Shown here piece after piece: positions 18,709-27,715 of a stretch of 45,996 bases of DNA; position 1 is the stretch's first letter, and the number at the start of each line of letters is the position of its first letter. The notes under the pieces were generated by a model. It saw only the letters and a program-made list of their open reading frames with translations, had not been told where the DNA came from and did not search any database. The stretch lies in contig NZ_JAAXCQ010000026.1 in NCBI RefSeq assembly GCF_012272855.1, forward strand, positions 1 to 45,996, written 5' to 3'. A program made the position numbers and the translations under genes. The DNA is from Arenibacter sp. 6A1 (GTDB taxonomy: Bacteria > Bacteroidota > Bacteroidia > Flavobacteriales > Flavobacteriaceae).

Positions 18709-19050
18709 ATATCCTTTCCTTCCACGATATCGGCCCCCAGCATATATTGTAGCGCCATAGAAATTTTGTTCAATTTAGAGATACTTGTTAGCCCCCTAAC
18801 CCAGTGTTTAATTTGTTCTGTATTTCGCGTTAGGGACCGCGGCGGCATCCCCGCAGCGGAGCAAGGGATATAGACAAGGGCCCGCCCGACGAAGGAGGGA
18901 ACGCCCAAATCACAACACCATCAGCTAAGCTATTTCTCAATGGTCGTTTATAGCTTTTATACCTTTAAAAATATAAATTTTACAAAACAAGGTGGAATGA
19001 TTTTTACACATCGATTAATTTTCGATATTTTTACCGCTTAATCCATTGAA
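18709..19050. other. Intergenic stretch between thrC terminator and gcvT
   Basis: No gene is supported. The centre carries copy 1 of an intergenic repeat (18826-18907). A minus-strand frame from 18908 reads out of that repeat into a protein-like stretch (NTEQIKHWVRGLTSISK) and on through the terminator. I treat it as fortuitous or relic. The last 100 bases before gcvT are AT-rich and presumably hold its promoter, but I could not find a full consensus. Confidence 0.5.
18826..18907 (-). repeat. GC-rich intergenic repeat, copy 1
   Basis: Read on the minus strand it runs from TGGGCGTTCCCTCC through GTCGGGCGGGC, CGCTGCGGGGATGCCGC and TCCCTAACGCG. A second copy lies at 29766-29853 in the opposite orientation, with roughly 85% identity by eye. 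Internal pairing is possible: ATCCC can pair with GGGGAT, or GGGAT with the following TCCC. It is more GC-rich than the surrounding sequence, lies between genes and is not coding. Confidence 0.8.
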
Positions 19051-20136
19051 ATGAAAAACACAGCACTAACGAATACACACCAAGCCCTAGGCGCTAAGAT
19101 GGTACCTTTTGCAGGATACAATATGCCCGTTTCTTATGAAGGCATTAATATAGAACATGAAACCGTACGTAAGGGTGTTGGCGTTTTTGATGTTTCCCAT
19201 ATGGGGGAATTTTTAATTTCTGGCCCTAAGGCCCTAGATTTAATTCAGAAGGTATCTTCTAACGACGCCTCTAAAATGGCTATTGGCAAGGCACAATACA
19301 GCTGTCTACCGAATGAAACAGGCGGTGTTGTAGACGATTTAATCATCTACAAAATGAAGGAAGACCAGTATTTGTTAGTTGTAAATGCTTCTAACATTGA
19401 TAAAGACTGGGCTCATATTAGCAAATACAACGAAGAATTTGGTGCAGAAATGCGCAATATTTCTGACGAATATTCCCTTTTGGCGATTCAAGGTCCTAAG
19501 GCTGTGGAAGCGATGCAGTCCTTGACTTCTATTGACCTAGCGACCATTAAATTTTACTCCTTTGAGGTAGCCGACTTTGCAGGTATCGATAATGTAATTA
19601 TTTCGGCCACCGGATATACCGGTTCTGGAGGATTTGAAATTTACTGCAAAAACGAGGATGTACAGCAGGTCTGGGATAAGGTTTTTGAGGCCGGTGCTTC
19701 TTTTGACATAAAACCTATTGGCTTAGCCGCAAGGGATACCCTGCGATTAGAAATGGGGTACTGCCTTTACGGTAATGATATTAGCGATACGACTTCTCCT
19801 TTAGAGGCTGGCCTGGGATGGATTACTAAATTCACCAAGGATTTTGTAAACAGCGAGGCACTTGCAAAAGAGAAAAAAGAGGGCCCTAAGCGAAAATTAA
19901 TTGCTTTTGAATTGGACGAAAAAGGTATTCCAAGACACGATTACGATATTGTAGATGCCGAAGGTAATACTATCGGAATCGTTACTTCCGGAACCATGTC
20001 CCCTTCCTTAGGAAAAGGAATTGGTTTAGGATACGTTCCTGTGGAAATAGCAGAATTAGGTACTAAAATCTATATCCAAGTTAGAAAAAAAGCCCTTCAG
20101 GCTACCATCGTAAAACCGCCCTTTTACAAGGCTTAA
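19051..20136 (+). CDS. gcvT: Glycine cleavage system T protein (aminomethyltransferase)
   Basis: 361 aa. The T protein transfers the methylene group from aminomethyl-lipoyl H protein to tetrahydrofolate, releasing ammonia. It starts [27 protein letters not shown]. The folate-binding region includes FDVSHMGEF and the conserved aspartate region of [16 protein letters not shown]; the C-terminal barrel includes [21 protein letters not shown]. The gene stands alone, with gcvH and gcvP elsewhere, and has its own strong terminator. Confidence 0.96.
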   Translation: MKNTALTNTHQALGAKMVPFAGYNMPVSYEGINIEHETVRKGVGVFDVSHMGEFLISGPKALDLIQKVSSNDASKMAIGKAQYSCLPNETGGVVDDLIIYKMKEDQYLLVVNASNIDKDWAHISKYNEEFGAEMRNISDEYSLLAIQGPKAVEAMQSLTSIDLATIKFYSFEVADFAGIDNVIISATGYTGSGGFEIYCKNEDVQQVWDKVFEAGASFDIKPIGLAARDTLRLEMGYCLYGNDISDTTSPLEAGLGWITKFTKDFVNSEALAKEKKEGPKRKLIAFELDEKGIPRHDYDIVDAEGNTIGIVTSGTMSPSLGKGIGLGYVPVEIAELGTKIYIQVRKKALQATIVKPPFYKA

Positions 20137-20156
20137 TAAAAAATTAAAGGAATGCT

Positions 20157-20212
20157 AAAGGAAGTACCGCACAAATTTATCTTGGTTTGTGCAGTACTTC
20201 CTTTTCTTTTTT
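20157..20212 (+). terminator. Intrinsic terminator of gcvT
   Basis: AAAGGAAGTACCGCACAAA (20157-20175) pairs with TTTGTGCAGTACTTCCTTT (20186-20204) with one mismatch and a 10-nt loop. A T-rich run follows. Confidence 0.92.
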
Positions 20213-20307
20213 ATATGACCCCCAATTTCTACCCCATACATGATACCAACGATATGATAATTTGCAAAAACGTACAATTGAATACCAACAGTACTCTCGC
20301 CAATTAA

Positions 20308-20338
20308 TTTATATCCACATTTTTCTTAACTACCTTTG
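20308..20338 (+). promoter_or_regulatory. Likely promoter of the SDR gene
   Basis: TTTA (20308-20311), 19 nt, TACCTTTG (20331-20338) has a perfect -7 element and a one-mismatch -33 element of the Bacteroidota type. It lies 60 nt before the ATG at 20398. Confidence 0.6.
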
Positions 20339-20397
20339 TAGCAGTACGACTTTTACAAAAACCCAGAACAAAGAAGCGCTAAAAAGAAGCAGATTGA

Positions 20398-21213
20398 ATG
20401 AATAGAATACTAATTTTAGGAGCTAGTGGCTTTATAGGAAATACTATCTACAAAGAACTAAGTTCCTATTACGAGACCTATGGTACATATTATTCTTCCA
20501 GAAAAACTTTTGAGCAAAACAAAATGTTTTTTAGATACGACTTGGAAGAGGACGACATTTATGACATATTAGAAAAGGTAAAACCTTCGATTGTTATTTC
20601 GGCCCTGAGAGGAAACTTTCCTGCTCAGATTACGGCACACCAACATATGGTAGAATATATTCTAAGAAATGACTGTAAATTGTTTTTTATCTCCTCTGCC
20701 AATGTTTTTGATGCTTATAGCCAATATCCGTCTTATGAAGACGACAAAACCCTGTCCCTCAGCATTTATGGTAGGTTTAAAATAAAGATTGAAAATATGT
20801 TATTGCGGATTTCCAGCAGCAAAATGGCAATTATAAGATTGCCAATGGTCTTTGGAAATGCGTCGCCGAGGATAAAGGAAATAAAAAATGCGTTGACTTA
20901 TAACGAACCCATTGAAGTTTTCCCGAACCTTATTATCAATGTTACCGATGACGACAAGGTTACCCAGCAAATTCACTATCTCATAAATCATAAAAAAACG
21001 GGTATTTATCACCTAGGAAGCATAGATTTAATTCACCATGAAGATTTTATAAAGGAAATAGTAGCACGAATGGGCAATTATCATCCTATTTACAAACGAG
21101 TATTTACTACCAATGAAGACCGGTATTTGGCTGTTCTCCCTAAAACAAACACCCTGCCCAATCACCTACAATTCCATTGTCAAGATATTATCGATCACCA
21201 CATATTTAGTTAA
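20398..21213 (+). CDS. NAD(P)-dependent SDR / RmlD-like sugar-nucleotide reductase
   Basis: 271 aa extended short-chain dehydrogenase fold. The N-terminal nucleotide motif is GASGFIG (residues 8-14). A serine in ISSANVF and the catalytic YGRFK (YxxxK) are present, so it is probably active. The size and the pattern of residues resemble RmlD (dTDP-4-dehydrorhamnose reductase) and related reductases, but no other sugar-nucleotide genes are adjacent, so the substrate is not assignable. It has its own upstream promoter and a 44-nt gap to the following dehydratase gene. Confidence 0.8.
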   Translation: MNRILILGASGFIGNTIYKELSSYYETYGTYYSSRKTFEQNKMFFRYDLEEDDIYDILEKVKPSIVISALRGNFPAQITAHQHMVEYILRNDCKLFFISSANVFDAYSQYPSYEDDKTLSLSIYGRFKIKIENMLLRISSSKMAIIRLPMVFGNASPRIKEIKNALTYNEPIEVFPNLIINVTDDDKVTQQIHYLINHKKTGIYHLGSIDLIHHEDFIKEIVARMGNYHPIYKRVFTTNEDRYLAVLPKTNTLPNHLQFHCQDIIDHHIFS

Positions 21214-21257
21214 TAAGTAGTATCTTAATATTGTATTTATAATTTAAATAATAAGCC

Positions 21258-21545
21258 ATGAAAAATTTATCGGATCAAGAAATAGAAAAACAATTAGCCG
21301 ACCTGGAAGGTTGGGAGTATGAAAACTTTGCTTTGGAAACCACCTTTGAATTCAAAAATTTCAAGGAAGCTTTTTCTGTAATGACCCGCATCGCCTTTGA
21401 ATGCGAAGCATTAAACCATCACCCGGACTGGAGTAATGTTTATAACACTTTACATATACGATTATCTACCCACGACACCAATGGGGTAACGGAAAAGGAC
21501 TTTAAACTTGCACACCGAATAGAAGAAATAATTGTAAGTGAATAA
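21258..21545 (+). CDS. 4a-hydroxytetrahydrobiopterin dehydratase
   Basis: 95 aa, the full length for the pterin-4a-carbinolamine dehydratase (PhhB/PCD) family, which regenerates the pterin cofactor after aromatic amino acid hydroxylation. The family signature is seen as EALNHHPDWSNVYNTLHIRLSTHD, broken here as EALNHHPDWSNVY plus a later H-T-H-D segment, with the catalytic HH pair. No phenylalanine hydroxylase gene is in the window. It may be cotranscribed with the SDR gene. Confidence 0.92.
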   Translation: MKNLSDQEIEKQLADLEGWEYENFALETTFEFKNFKEAFSVMTRIAFECEALNHHPDWSNVYNTLHIRLSTHDTNGVTEKDFKLAHRIEEIIVSE

Positions 21546-21554
21546 GCTAACTTC

Positions 21555-21584
21555 TTGTGACGGTGATAAAAATTATTAATTTTG
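21555..21584 (+). promoter_or_regulatory. Promoter of the YebC-family gene
   Basis: TTG (21555-21557), 19 nt, TAATTTTG (21577-21584) matches the Bacteroidota promoter consensus at both elements. Its expected start site near 21591 is about 20 nt before the ATG. Confidence 0.7.
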
Positions 21585-21611
21585 TTCCAAATCACTCTAA
21601 TATACTAACAA

Positions 21612-22322
21612 ATGGGAAGAGCTTTTGAATTTAGAAAAGCGCGTAAAATGAAAAGATGGTCGGCAATGTCCAAAGCCTTTACCCGTATTGGTAAAGATAT
21701 TGTCATGGCCGTTAAAGAAAGTGGTCCTGATCCGGACTCGAATTCTAGGCTAAGGGCTGTTATTCAAAATGCCAAGGCTGTCAACATGCCTAAGGATAAT
21801 ATCGAAAGAGCTATTAAAAGAGCGAGCGATAAAAATCTTGGGGATTATAAAGAAGTTTTGTTCGAAGGTTATGCCCCCCATGGTATTGCTATTTTAGTAG
21901 AAACCGCAACCGACAACAACACTAGAACCGTTGCTAATGTTCGCAGTTACTTTAATAAATGTAATGGTAGCCTAGGGACCTCTGGTTCGGTAGAGTTTTT
22001 ATTTGACCACACCTGTAATTTCCGTATCAACGGGGAAGGTCTAGATCCTGAGGAGCTAGAATTGGAAATGATTGACTTTGGTGCTGAAGAGGTTTTTGCC
22101 GATGACGATGGCGTTATGATCTATGCTCCCTTTGAAAGCTTTGGTGCTATCCAAAAGGAATTGGAATCTAGAGGATTGGAAATCCTTTCCTCGGGATTTG
22201 AAAGAATTCCTCAAATCACCAAACAACTGACCGAAGAACAAGCAGCAGATGTTGAGAAGCTATTGGAAAAGATAGAAGAGGACGATGATGTACAGAACGT
22301 ATATCACACCATGCAAGAATAA
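21612..22322 (+). CDS. YebC/PmpR-family protein
   Basis: 236 aa, typical length. The family was described as transcriptional regulators (PmpR) and more recently as ribosome-associated factors that help translation of difficult stretches such as polyproline (YebC/TACO1). Recognised from the N-terminus MGRAFEFRKARKMKRWSAMS, the NMPKDNIERAIKRAS motif and the acidic C-terminal domain. It is monocistronic, with its own promoter and a perfect terminator. Confidence 0.94.
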   Translation: MGRAFEFRKARKMKRWSAMSKAFTRIGKDIVMAVKESGPDPDSNSRLRAVIQNAKAVNMPKDNIERAIKRASDKNLGDYKEVLFEGYAPHGIAILVETATDNNTRTVANVRSYFNKCNGSLGTSGSVEFLFDHTCNFRINGEGLDPEELELEMIDFGAEEVFADDDGVMIYAPFESFGAIQKELESRGLEILSSGFERIPQITKQLTEEQAADVEKLLEKIEEDDDVQNVYHTMQE

Positions 22323-22360
22323 TTAAAAAGGGCTATTGAAATTTCAATAGCCCTTTTTAA
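22323..22360. terminator. Bidirectional terminator, perfect palindrome
   Basis: The 38-nt sequence is a perfect inverted repeat with arms of 19 nt (TTAAAAAGGGCTATTGAAA and its complement). The A and T ends let it terminate the YebC gene on the plus strand and the acyltransferase gene on the minus strand, which abut it on both sides. Confidence 0.95.
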
Positions 22361-22361
22361 T

Positions 22362-22910
22362 TTAATCTACCGTGAAACTTAATGCTGGCACCTTGCCTTT
22401 AACTCCTTTAAAAAAGCTTTTATACTTTATAAAATCGGCTTCCTTATCGGCTGTCGGATACTGGGGTTCCGAAATTTTTATTTCCTTCTTTCCATAGTCA
22501 AAGGCTACCAATACTATAGGTACTTCCGCCATTTTGGCGATATAATAAAATCCGGTTTTCCATGCTGTTACCTTTTTACGGGTACCTTCAGGAGAAAGGG
22601 CCAATCGAAATTTTTGTCTCGCCTGAAACACGGCTGCCGTGGCCTTTACCGTATCATTATTTTTACTTCTGTCTATGGGTACACCACCCATCCAGCGGAA
22701 ATACCAGCCAAAAGGCGGTTTAAACAAACTCTTTTTTCCGATATAATTAATTTCCTCATCCATAACCCTGCGCACCAAAAGCCCTAAAAAAAAATCGTGC
22801 CAGCTTGTATGGGGTACTACAATGATGACACACTTATCTACCTCATGAAGTCCGCCTGTAAGTTTCCATCCCAAGAGTTTAAAATAAATCCATTTTGCAA
22901 GGGTCTGCAT
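22362..22910 (-). CDS. PlsC-like lysophospholipid acyltransferase
   Basis: 182 aa, short compared with typical PlsC (about 240 aa) but with the core intact. The catalytic HxxxxD motif is H34-T-S-W-H-D39 in VVPHTSWHDFF, and the acceptor-binding motif is SPEGTRKK near residue 110. It would acylate a lysophospholipid or related glycerolipid at the inner membrane. It is the last gene of the minus-strand run that includes the KdnB-like gene and kdsB (81-nt gap), which suggests a role in envelope lipids. The substrate is unknown. Confidence 0.85.
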   Translation of the reverse strand: MQTLAKWIYFKLLGWKLTGGLHEVDKCVIIVVPHTSWHDFFLGLLVRRVMDEEINYIGKKSLFKPPFGWYFRWMGGVPIDRSKNNDTVKATAAVFQARQKFRLALSPEGTRKKVTAWKTGFYYIAKMAEVPIVLVAFDYGKKEIKISEPQYPTADKEADFIKYKSFFKGVKGKVPALSFTVD

Positions 22911-22991
22911 ACGCTGTTATTTTTTGAATGAAACAAAACCTTCTCTATAGGCATTACCTTTTGAATACCGCCAAGAAGATCCTTAGTGATG

Positions 22992-24119
22992 TTATATTTT
23001 TTGATAAATATTTTTTAATTTCTCGGCTGTTATCACCTTTTTCCAATCCTTTCCAATAGCATTCTCCCACAATGGTTCTAGACTTAAGGCTACTTTTATC
23101 ATAACATCGAACTGGGCATCTGTTAAGTGACTACAGATTCCTTTTGGTAAGACAATTTGATGTTTCTGAATCATTTCCTTAAAAACAGCTACGCCATCGG
23201 GATAAAACTCCTCTAAATATTGAAACACCAAACAATTCCCAATTCCGTGCCGCACACCTAATACGTACGATAACCCATAACTCATAGCATGGGCCACCCC
23301 TACCTGAGAATAAGCAATACTCATACCCCCGTGCCACGATGCCATCATTAGTTTATCCCTGGCATCTGATGCTTCTAAATCGGATAAATACACTTGCTTA
23401 CATAGGTCGAGCGCCTTTTCTCCATAACTTTCACTAAATGCATTTAAAAAAGTCCCATTTAAGGATTCTATACAATGGATAAAACAGTCCATCCCGGTAT
23501 AAAACCACTGTTCCTTAGGTACGCCTTGTGTTAAATCGGGATCTAAGACCACCTGATCAAAAGGGGTGAAATCTGAATTAATCCCCAATTTTCTTTCAGG
23601 TCCCAACAGTACGGTAGTCCTGGAAACCTCTGCCCCAGTACCACTGATCGTAGGGATCCCCACATGGTATATCGCAGGCTTTTGCACCAAATCCCACCCT
23701 TGATAGGCAGAAGCCGACCCTTTATTGGTGAGCATTATAGCCACTGCCTTTGCAAGATCTAATAAAGTACCACCACCAATACCTACAATTCCAGAGGGAA
23801 GCGCATCAAAGTCGAGTTTTATTTTTTGCACCAAAGCATCTACCTGGTCCGTCTTGGGCTCCTCTTCCGAGGATATAAATATAATTTGGTCATTAAAAAT
23901 AGCGGGAATCCTAGTGCTTAAGGGGGTCCCTTCAAAAACATCATCGACCAAGAAAATCACCGGTGCCTCCGAATTCACCCTTTTGGGCATTAATATTTCT
24001 CCAAGCTGGTCAAAACTTCCTGTACCAAAAACCACTCTTGGCACCATAGGGAAATTTCTATGTTTTTTTGTTTTCACAACTGGACTCACGGCAGGAGCAC
24101 TATTTTTAAATGATTCCAT
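22992..24119 (-). CDS. kdnB: Iron-containing alcohol dehydrogenase, likely Kdo 8-oxidase (KdnB-like)
   Basis: 375 aa group III Fe-dependent dehydrogenase. The NAD-binding segment GIGGGTLLDLAKA and the metal ligands of the family are visible: D and H in GMDCFIHCIES, then H in GVAHAMSYG and H in VRHGIGN. The family includes KdnB, which oxidises carbon 8 of Kdo so that the aminotransferase KdnA can make 8-amino-8-deoxy-Kdo for lipopolysaccharide. Placement 4 nt after a HAD phosphatase and in one run with kdsB supports that role. No KdnA aminotransferase is in the window, so the assignment is an inference from family and context. Confidence 0.75.
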   Translation of the reverse strand: MESFKNSAPAVSPVVKTKKHRNFPMVPRVVFGTGSFDQLGEILMPKRVNSEAPVIFLVDDVFEGTPLSTRIPAIFNDQIIFISSEEEPKTDQVDALVQKIKLDFDALPSGIVGIGGGTLLDLAKAVAIMLTNKGSASAYQGWDLVQKPAIYHVGIPTISGTGAEVSRTTVLLGPERKLGINSDFTPFDQVVLDPDLTQGVPKEQWFYTGMDCFIHCIESLNGTFLNAFSESYGEKALDLCKQVYLSDLEASDARDKLMMASWHGGMSIAYSQVGVAHAMSYGLSYVLGVRHGIGNCLVFQYLEEFYPDGVAVFKEMIQKHQIVLPKGICSHLTDAQFDVMIKVALSLEPLWENAIGKDWKKVITAEKLKNIYQKI

Positions 24120-24123
24120 AGAT

Positions 24124-24825
24124 CTATTTTAGATATTTTAATATGTCTGTAATGACATTTAAGGTCTGATGGCTGTTGTCATGATCTTCTTGTCTGACTT
24201 CCTCATGTTGCCAGGTGGTATGAAACGGAATATGTACCGCTTTCGCCCCAATATTAAGCAAAGGCAAAACATCTGATTTTAAAGAATTCCCGATCATTAA
24301 AAATTCGTCACTCGGAATCCCTAAATGCTCTAGTAGGTTCTTATAATTATCCTCCTTTTTATCACTCAATACCTCTACATGATGAAAATAACTAGACAAG
24401 CCCGATTTTTCCAATTTCCGTTCTTGATCCAACAAATCTCCTTTGGTCAATACGATCAAACGATATTTATCTTTTAAAGCTAGTAAAACTTCTTCGACCC
24501 CATCTAACAATTCTACCGGATGGGACAACATTTCTTTTCCAAGATTCAATATTTCTTGAATCGTTGTTTGTGAAACTTTATTATTGGATAAATCCAAGGC
24601 CGACTCTATCATAGAGAGCATAAACCCCTTGATACCATAGCCATATATTTCCAGATTTTTTATTTCTGTTTTAAAGAGCTCTTGGTCAATCTGATTCTTG
24701 GTCTCGTATTGGTCCAACAAGTTAGCAAACTTCTCTTCGGTGTCTCTAAAATAGGTTTCGTTTACCCATAGCGTATCATCGGCATCAAAACCTATCACCT
24801 TTATATTGCTATAATCTATTTCCAT
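24124..24825 (-). CDS. HAD-family hydrolase
   Basis: 233 aa haloacid-dehalogenase phosphatase. Motif I is GFDADDTLW with D14 (nucleophile) and D16 (acid/base). Motif II is the threonine in VLTKGD, the lysine of motif III follows, and motif IV is [12 protein letters not shown] helical cap of YjjG/phosphoglycolate-phosphatase type lies between motifs I and II (about residues 25-100). The start overlaps the end of kdsB by 10 nt and the KdnB-like gene follows 4 nt later. This tight coupling suggests dephosphorylation of a sugar phosphate in the Kdo pathway, though it is larger and more capped than KdsC. Confidence 0.85.
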   Translation of the reverse strand: MEIDYSNIKVIGFDADDTLWVNETYFRDTEEKFANLLDQYETKNQIDQELFKTEIKNLEIYGYGIKGFMLSMIESALDLSNNKVSQTTIQEILNLGKEMLSHPVELLDGVEEVLLALKDKYRLIVLTKGDLLDQERKLEKSGLSSYFHHVEVLSDKKEDNYKNLLEHLGIPSDEFLMIGNSLKSDVLPLLNIGAKAVHIPFHTTWQHEEVRQEDHDNSHQTLNVITDILKYLK

Positions 24826-25544
24826 ACTTTGATGGCTTTTTCCAAATCCTCGGGAGTATCTATTTCTATACCTGTTACATTAGTCTCTACCATTTTAATT
24901 TTCTTTCCGTATTCTAAATACCGAATGGCCTCTATTTTTTCAGTGGCCTCTAACATCAACATGGGCAATTTTTGAAAATCCATCAAAGCACTTTTCCTAA
25001 AAGCATAGATCCCTTTGTGTTTAAAGTAAGTTGTGGCTACATTTTTATCTCTGGGATATGGAATCGGAGAGCGAGAAAAATACAGCGCAAAACTCTGGTT
25101 ATCTACAATGACCTTTACCGTATTAGGGTTATTAATCTCTTCCCAATCGGTGATTTTGGTCATCAGGGATGCCAGGTCTATGACCTTGTCGGGATCATCT
25201 TTAAAAACTTCGATCACCCCAGCCAAACTTTTCCTATCGGTAAAAGGCTCGTCTCCCTGAACGTTTACTATTATATCTACGTCCATAGCGGCCACCGCTT
25301 CGGCAATCCTATCACTCCCACATTCGTGTTCTTTTTTGCTCATAATGGCTTTTCCGCCATTAGCAACAATGGTATCGTATATAATGGTACTATCGGTAAC
25401 CACGTATACTTCCTGAAAAAGGCCTGTATTTACAGCTGCCTCGTAGGTTCTCAGAATTACAGGTTTCCCTACTAAATCCTGCATAAGTTTTGCAGGAAAT
25501 CTGGATGCGGCATATCGGGCCGGTATCATTGCTATGATTTTCAC
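24816..25544 (-). CDS. kdsB: 3-deoxy-manno-octulosonate cytidylyltransferase
   Basis: 242 aa, family length. It activates Kdo (or 8-amino-Kdo) with CTP to the CMP-sugar used for lipid A core assembly. Visible motifs are the nucleotide-binding [13 protein letters not shown] at the N-terminus, the [11 protein letters not shown] segment and the NVQGDEPF metal/CTP site. It lies in a minus-strand run: 37 nt after the DUF4126 gene and overlapping the HAD gene. The KdnB neighbour raises the possibility that its real substrate is the 8-amino sugar. Confidence 0.94.
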   Translation of the reverse strand: MKIIAMIPARYAASRFPAKLMQDLVGKPVILRTYEAAVNTGLFQEVYVVTDSTIIYDTIVANGGKAIMSKKEHECGSDRIAEAVAAMDVDIIVNVQGDEPFTDRKSLAGVIEVFKDDPDKVIDLASLMTKITDWEEINNPNTVKVIVDNQSFALYFSRSPIPYPRDKNVATTYFKHKGIYAFRKSALMDFQKLPMLMLEATEKIEAIRYLEYGKKIKMVETNVTGIEIDTPEDLEKAIKVWK

Positions 25545-25581
25545 TAGAAAATTATTTATTATTAAGGTTTATGTACAAGCC

Positions 25582-26145
25582 CTAGGTCTTAGGCCTTAGT
25601 TTTCTATATATACTAAAAATGAATGCTAAAATTATAACGACCAGAAACATGGCTATTAAGGGTGCAAAAATAGAAGCTGTTGTCACCACTGCCGCGGTTC
25701 CTGTTTCCACCAATCCTATAACCGGATTTGCCAAACCTCCCGTAGTAGCTGTGGAGGCCAACCTCCCGGTCGCCGAGGCCCCTTTAATGGCACTTGCCGT
25801 ACCACCTCCTGCGATAATCGCCAATCCCCATGTAACCATAGGATCCATATTTGCGATGGTAGAAACCATCACCGCTGTTCCGGCAATTGCCGCCAAGGGT
25901 ATGGCAACACTGTCCAATAGGTTGTCTACCCACGGAATGAAGTATGCAAACACCTCTAAAAGTGTGGCTACCCCAAGCGTAATGATAGCCGTTATACTAC
26001 CAATCCATTGCCAGTTTTCATTAAGCTCCCAAAGGTTAAAATAAGCAGCGAGACTCAAAGCAAAGAGGGGCAAAAAAACTCTAAAGCCTACAGAAGCTGC
26101 AAGTCCCACCCCTAAAAATATACTTATGACAGTCTCCGAAGTCAT
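25582..26145 (-). CDS. DUF4126 membrane protein
   Basis: 187 aa with several hydrophobic helices (about 5-30, 50-72, 82-120 and a C-terminal one at about 158-182) and glycine/alanine-rich linking segments such as AGGGTASAIKGASATGRLAS. The pattern matches the DUF4126 family of bacterial integral membrane proteins, whose function is not known. Gaps of 27 nt to the upstream helicase gene and 37 nt to kdsB suggest cotranscription. Confidence 0.8.
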   Translation of the reverse strand: MTSETVISIFLGVGLAASVGFRVFLPLFALSLAAYFNLWELNENWQWIGSITAIITLGVATLLEVFAYFIPWVDNLLDSVAIPLAAIAGTAVMVSTIANMDPMVTWGLAIIAGGGTASAIKGASATGRLASTATTGGLANPVIGLVETGTAAVVTTASIFAPLIAMFLVVIILAFIFSIYRKLRPKT

Positions 26146-26172
26146 ACTCCCTATGTTTTATGCTAAATTAAA

Positions 26173-27612
26173 CTATTCCCCATCAACAAAAAAATCGTCC
26201 TTAAATCCAATAAGGTACAATTTGTTTTTGGCCCTGGTCACGGCAGTATACAACCAACGCAGGTACTCCTTATCTACCCCGTTAGGCAAATATGGCTGTT
26301 CTACAAATACAGTTTCCCATTGTCCCCCCTGAGATTTGTGACAGGTAATGGCATAGGAAAATTTTACTTGTAGGGCATTAAAGTAGTTATTGTTCTTTAC
26401 TCCCATAAACCTTTTGTATTTGGAAGTTTCATCCGCGTAGTCTTTAATAACTTCTTGGTATAGTCTATTCCCATCTTCGTAGGACAACGACGGTGTTTCG
26501 GCCATAATGGTATCGAGCAGCAAAACGGTTTCAAAAGGCTGCTGATTGGGATAATCGACCAGCTTCACCTTTACTTCGGCAAATTTAAAACCATATAGCT
26601 CCTTGATGGCAAAAATCTCCAGTACCTCTATAATATCTCCATTGGCAATGAAGCCTGCTTCGGAGGTAGCCTTTAACCAAAAGTAGTTGTTTTTAACGAC
26701 CATCATAAAGTCGCCCACAGCCAATTCGTGTTCTAGGTACAAAATCCTTTTACGGATATTCTCATTGTACAAATTAGCTCTTTTATTAGAGCGTACAATA
26801 ATAGCGGTCTCTTCTTTGCCGTGCTGTGAATACGAATCGTCTATCGCTTCTTGGATTTCGGTACCGTCTATTAAACGCACTATATCCTTAAAAGGACCAA
26901 CGTCAAATTTAAAATCGTCAAAATACTCGCTTTGCAACTGCTCCCGTAAATTAGTAGCATTAAAGAGTATTCCGGAAGTTTCGGCCTGGCGGACCACTTC
27001 ATCCAATTCTAATTTTATCACTTCCTTATTATAATGTAAGGAAAGTTGGTTTTCATCTAAGGCCGGACTAATATCTAAATGTACAGGGGGTAACTGGGCC
27101 GTATCCCCTATTAGGATAAGCTTACAATTATGCCCAGCATAAACAAACATCAACAAATCGTCCAATAAAGAACCATTGTCCAATAGCTTAGATTCTGCAG
27201 GCGCATCGGAGATCATAGAAGCTTCATCTACGATAAAAATGGTATTTCTATGCTTATTGGGAGCCAATACAAACTGAATGCCACCCCCGCTCTGCTTCTT
27301 TGGAAAATAGATCTTCCTATGAATAGTAAAAGCCTGAGTCGCTGAGTAATTGGACATTACCTTCGCCGCCCTCCCGGTAGGGGCCATTAAAACAGCTTTC
27401 ATGGTGGTTTTCCACAAGTTGGTAACCACGGCGCCGATGATGGTCGTTTTCCCAGTCCCGGCAAACCCCTTTAACATAAAGACCGAATCCTTCTCTTTTG
27501 ACAGAATAAAAGTAGCAAGTTGCTGCAAGGCAACTACTTGCTTCATGGTAGGGTCGTGTGGGAATTTCTCTTTTAATATTCTAAAAAAACTTGTATCAGT
27601 AATTGGATCCAT
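26173..27612 (-). CDS. RecD-like ATP-dependent DNA helicase
   Basis: 479 aa superfamily 1B helicase. Walker A is GFAGTGKTT (49-57) and Walker B is IFIVDEASMIS. The C-terminal UvrD_C_2-type end has CHKSQGGQWETVFVEQ and LYTAVTRAKNKLYLIG (motifs V-VI). It is shorter than RecD2 and lacks its N-terminal helix-hairpin-helix region. It probably unwinds DNA in repair or recombination as a stand-alone helicase. It is the first gene of the minus-strand run ending at 22362. The -7 element at 27620-27627 puts the predicted start of the transcript almost at the ATG. Confidence 0.9.
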   Translation of the reverse strand: MDPITDTSFFRILKEKFPHDPTMKQVVALQQLATFILSKEKDSVFMLKGFAGTGKTTIIGAVVTNLWKTTMKAVLMAPTGRAAKVMSNYSATQAFTIHRKIYFPKKQSGGGIQFVLAPNKHRNTIFIVDEASMISDAPAESKLLDNGSLLDDLLMFVYAGHNCKLILIGDTAQLPPVHLDISPALDENQLSLHYNKEVIKLELDEVVRQAETSGILFNATNLREQLQSEYFDDFKFDVGPFKDIVRLIDGTEIQEAIDDSYSQHGKEETAIIVRSNKRANLYNENIRKRILYLEHELAVGDFMMVVKNNYFWLKATSEAGFIANGDIIEVLEIFAIKELYGFKFAEVKVKLVDYPNQQPFETVLLLDTIMAETPSLSYEDGNRLYQEVIKDYADETSKYKRFMGVKNNNYFNALQVKFSYAITCHKSQGGQWETVFVEQPYLPNGVDKEYLRWLYTAVTRAKNKLYLIGFKDDFFVDGE

Positions 27613-27619
27613 AAGTCAT

Positions 27620-27648
27620 CAAAGATAATCAGGATTTTTAAGGCCAAA
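27620..27648 (-). promoter_or_regulatory. Promoter of the helicase-kdsB run
   Basis: On the minus strand: TTTG (27648-27645), 17 nt, TATCTTTG (27627-27620). Transcription would begin about 27613-27616, within a few bases of the ATG at 27612. It lies back to back with the plus-strand promoter at 27653-27681. Confidence 0.6.
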
Positions 27649-27652
27649 TACT

Positions 27653-27681
27653 TTTGCGATTAAAAAAAAATTGTAGATTTG
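27653..27681 (+). promoter_or_regulatory. Promoter of the 27716-29731 operon
   Basis: TTTG (27653-27656), 17 nt, TAGATTTG (27674-27681) matches the Bacteroidota consensus, with a somewhat short spacer. The predicted start is near 27688, 28 nt before the ATG. Confidence 0.65.
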
Positions 27682-27715
27682 TCATAACCACTAAATATAT
27701 TTAACACATAATAAA

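Noticed and set aside
18669-18908. 79-codon minus-strand frame (GVPSFVGRALVYIP...)
   Set aside because: Its first third is the GC-rich intergenic repeat and its last part is the thr terminator read through; the middle is protein-like but short and unsupported.
25619-26044. 141-codon plus-strand frame opposite the DUF4126 gene
   Set aside because: It is an antisense shadow of the Ala/Gly-rich DUF4126 gene, with no independent start signal.
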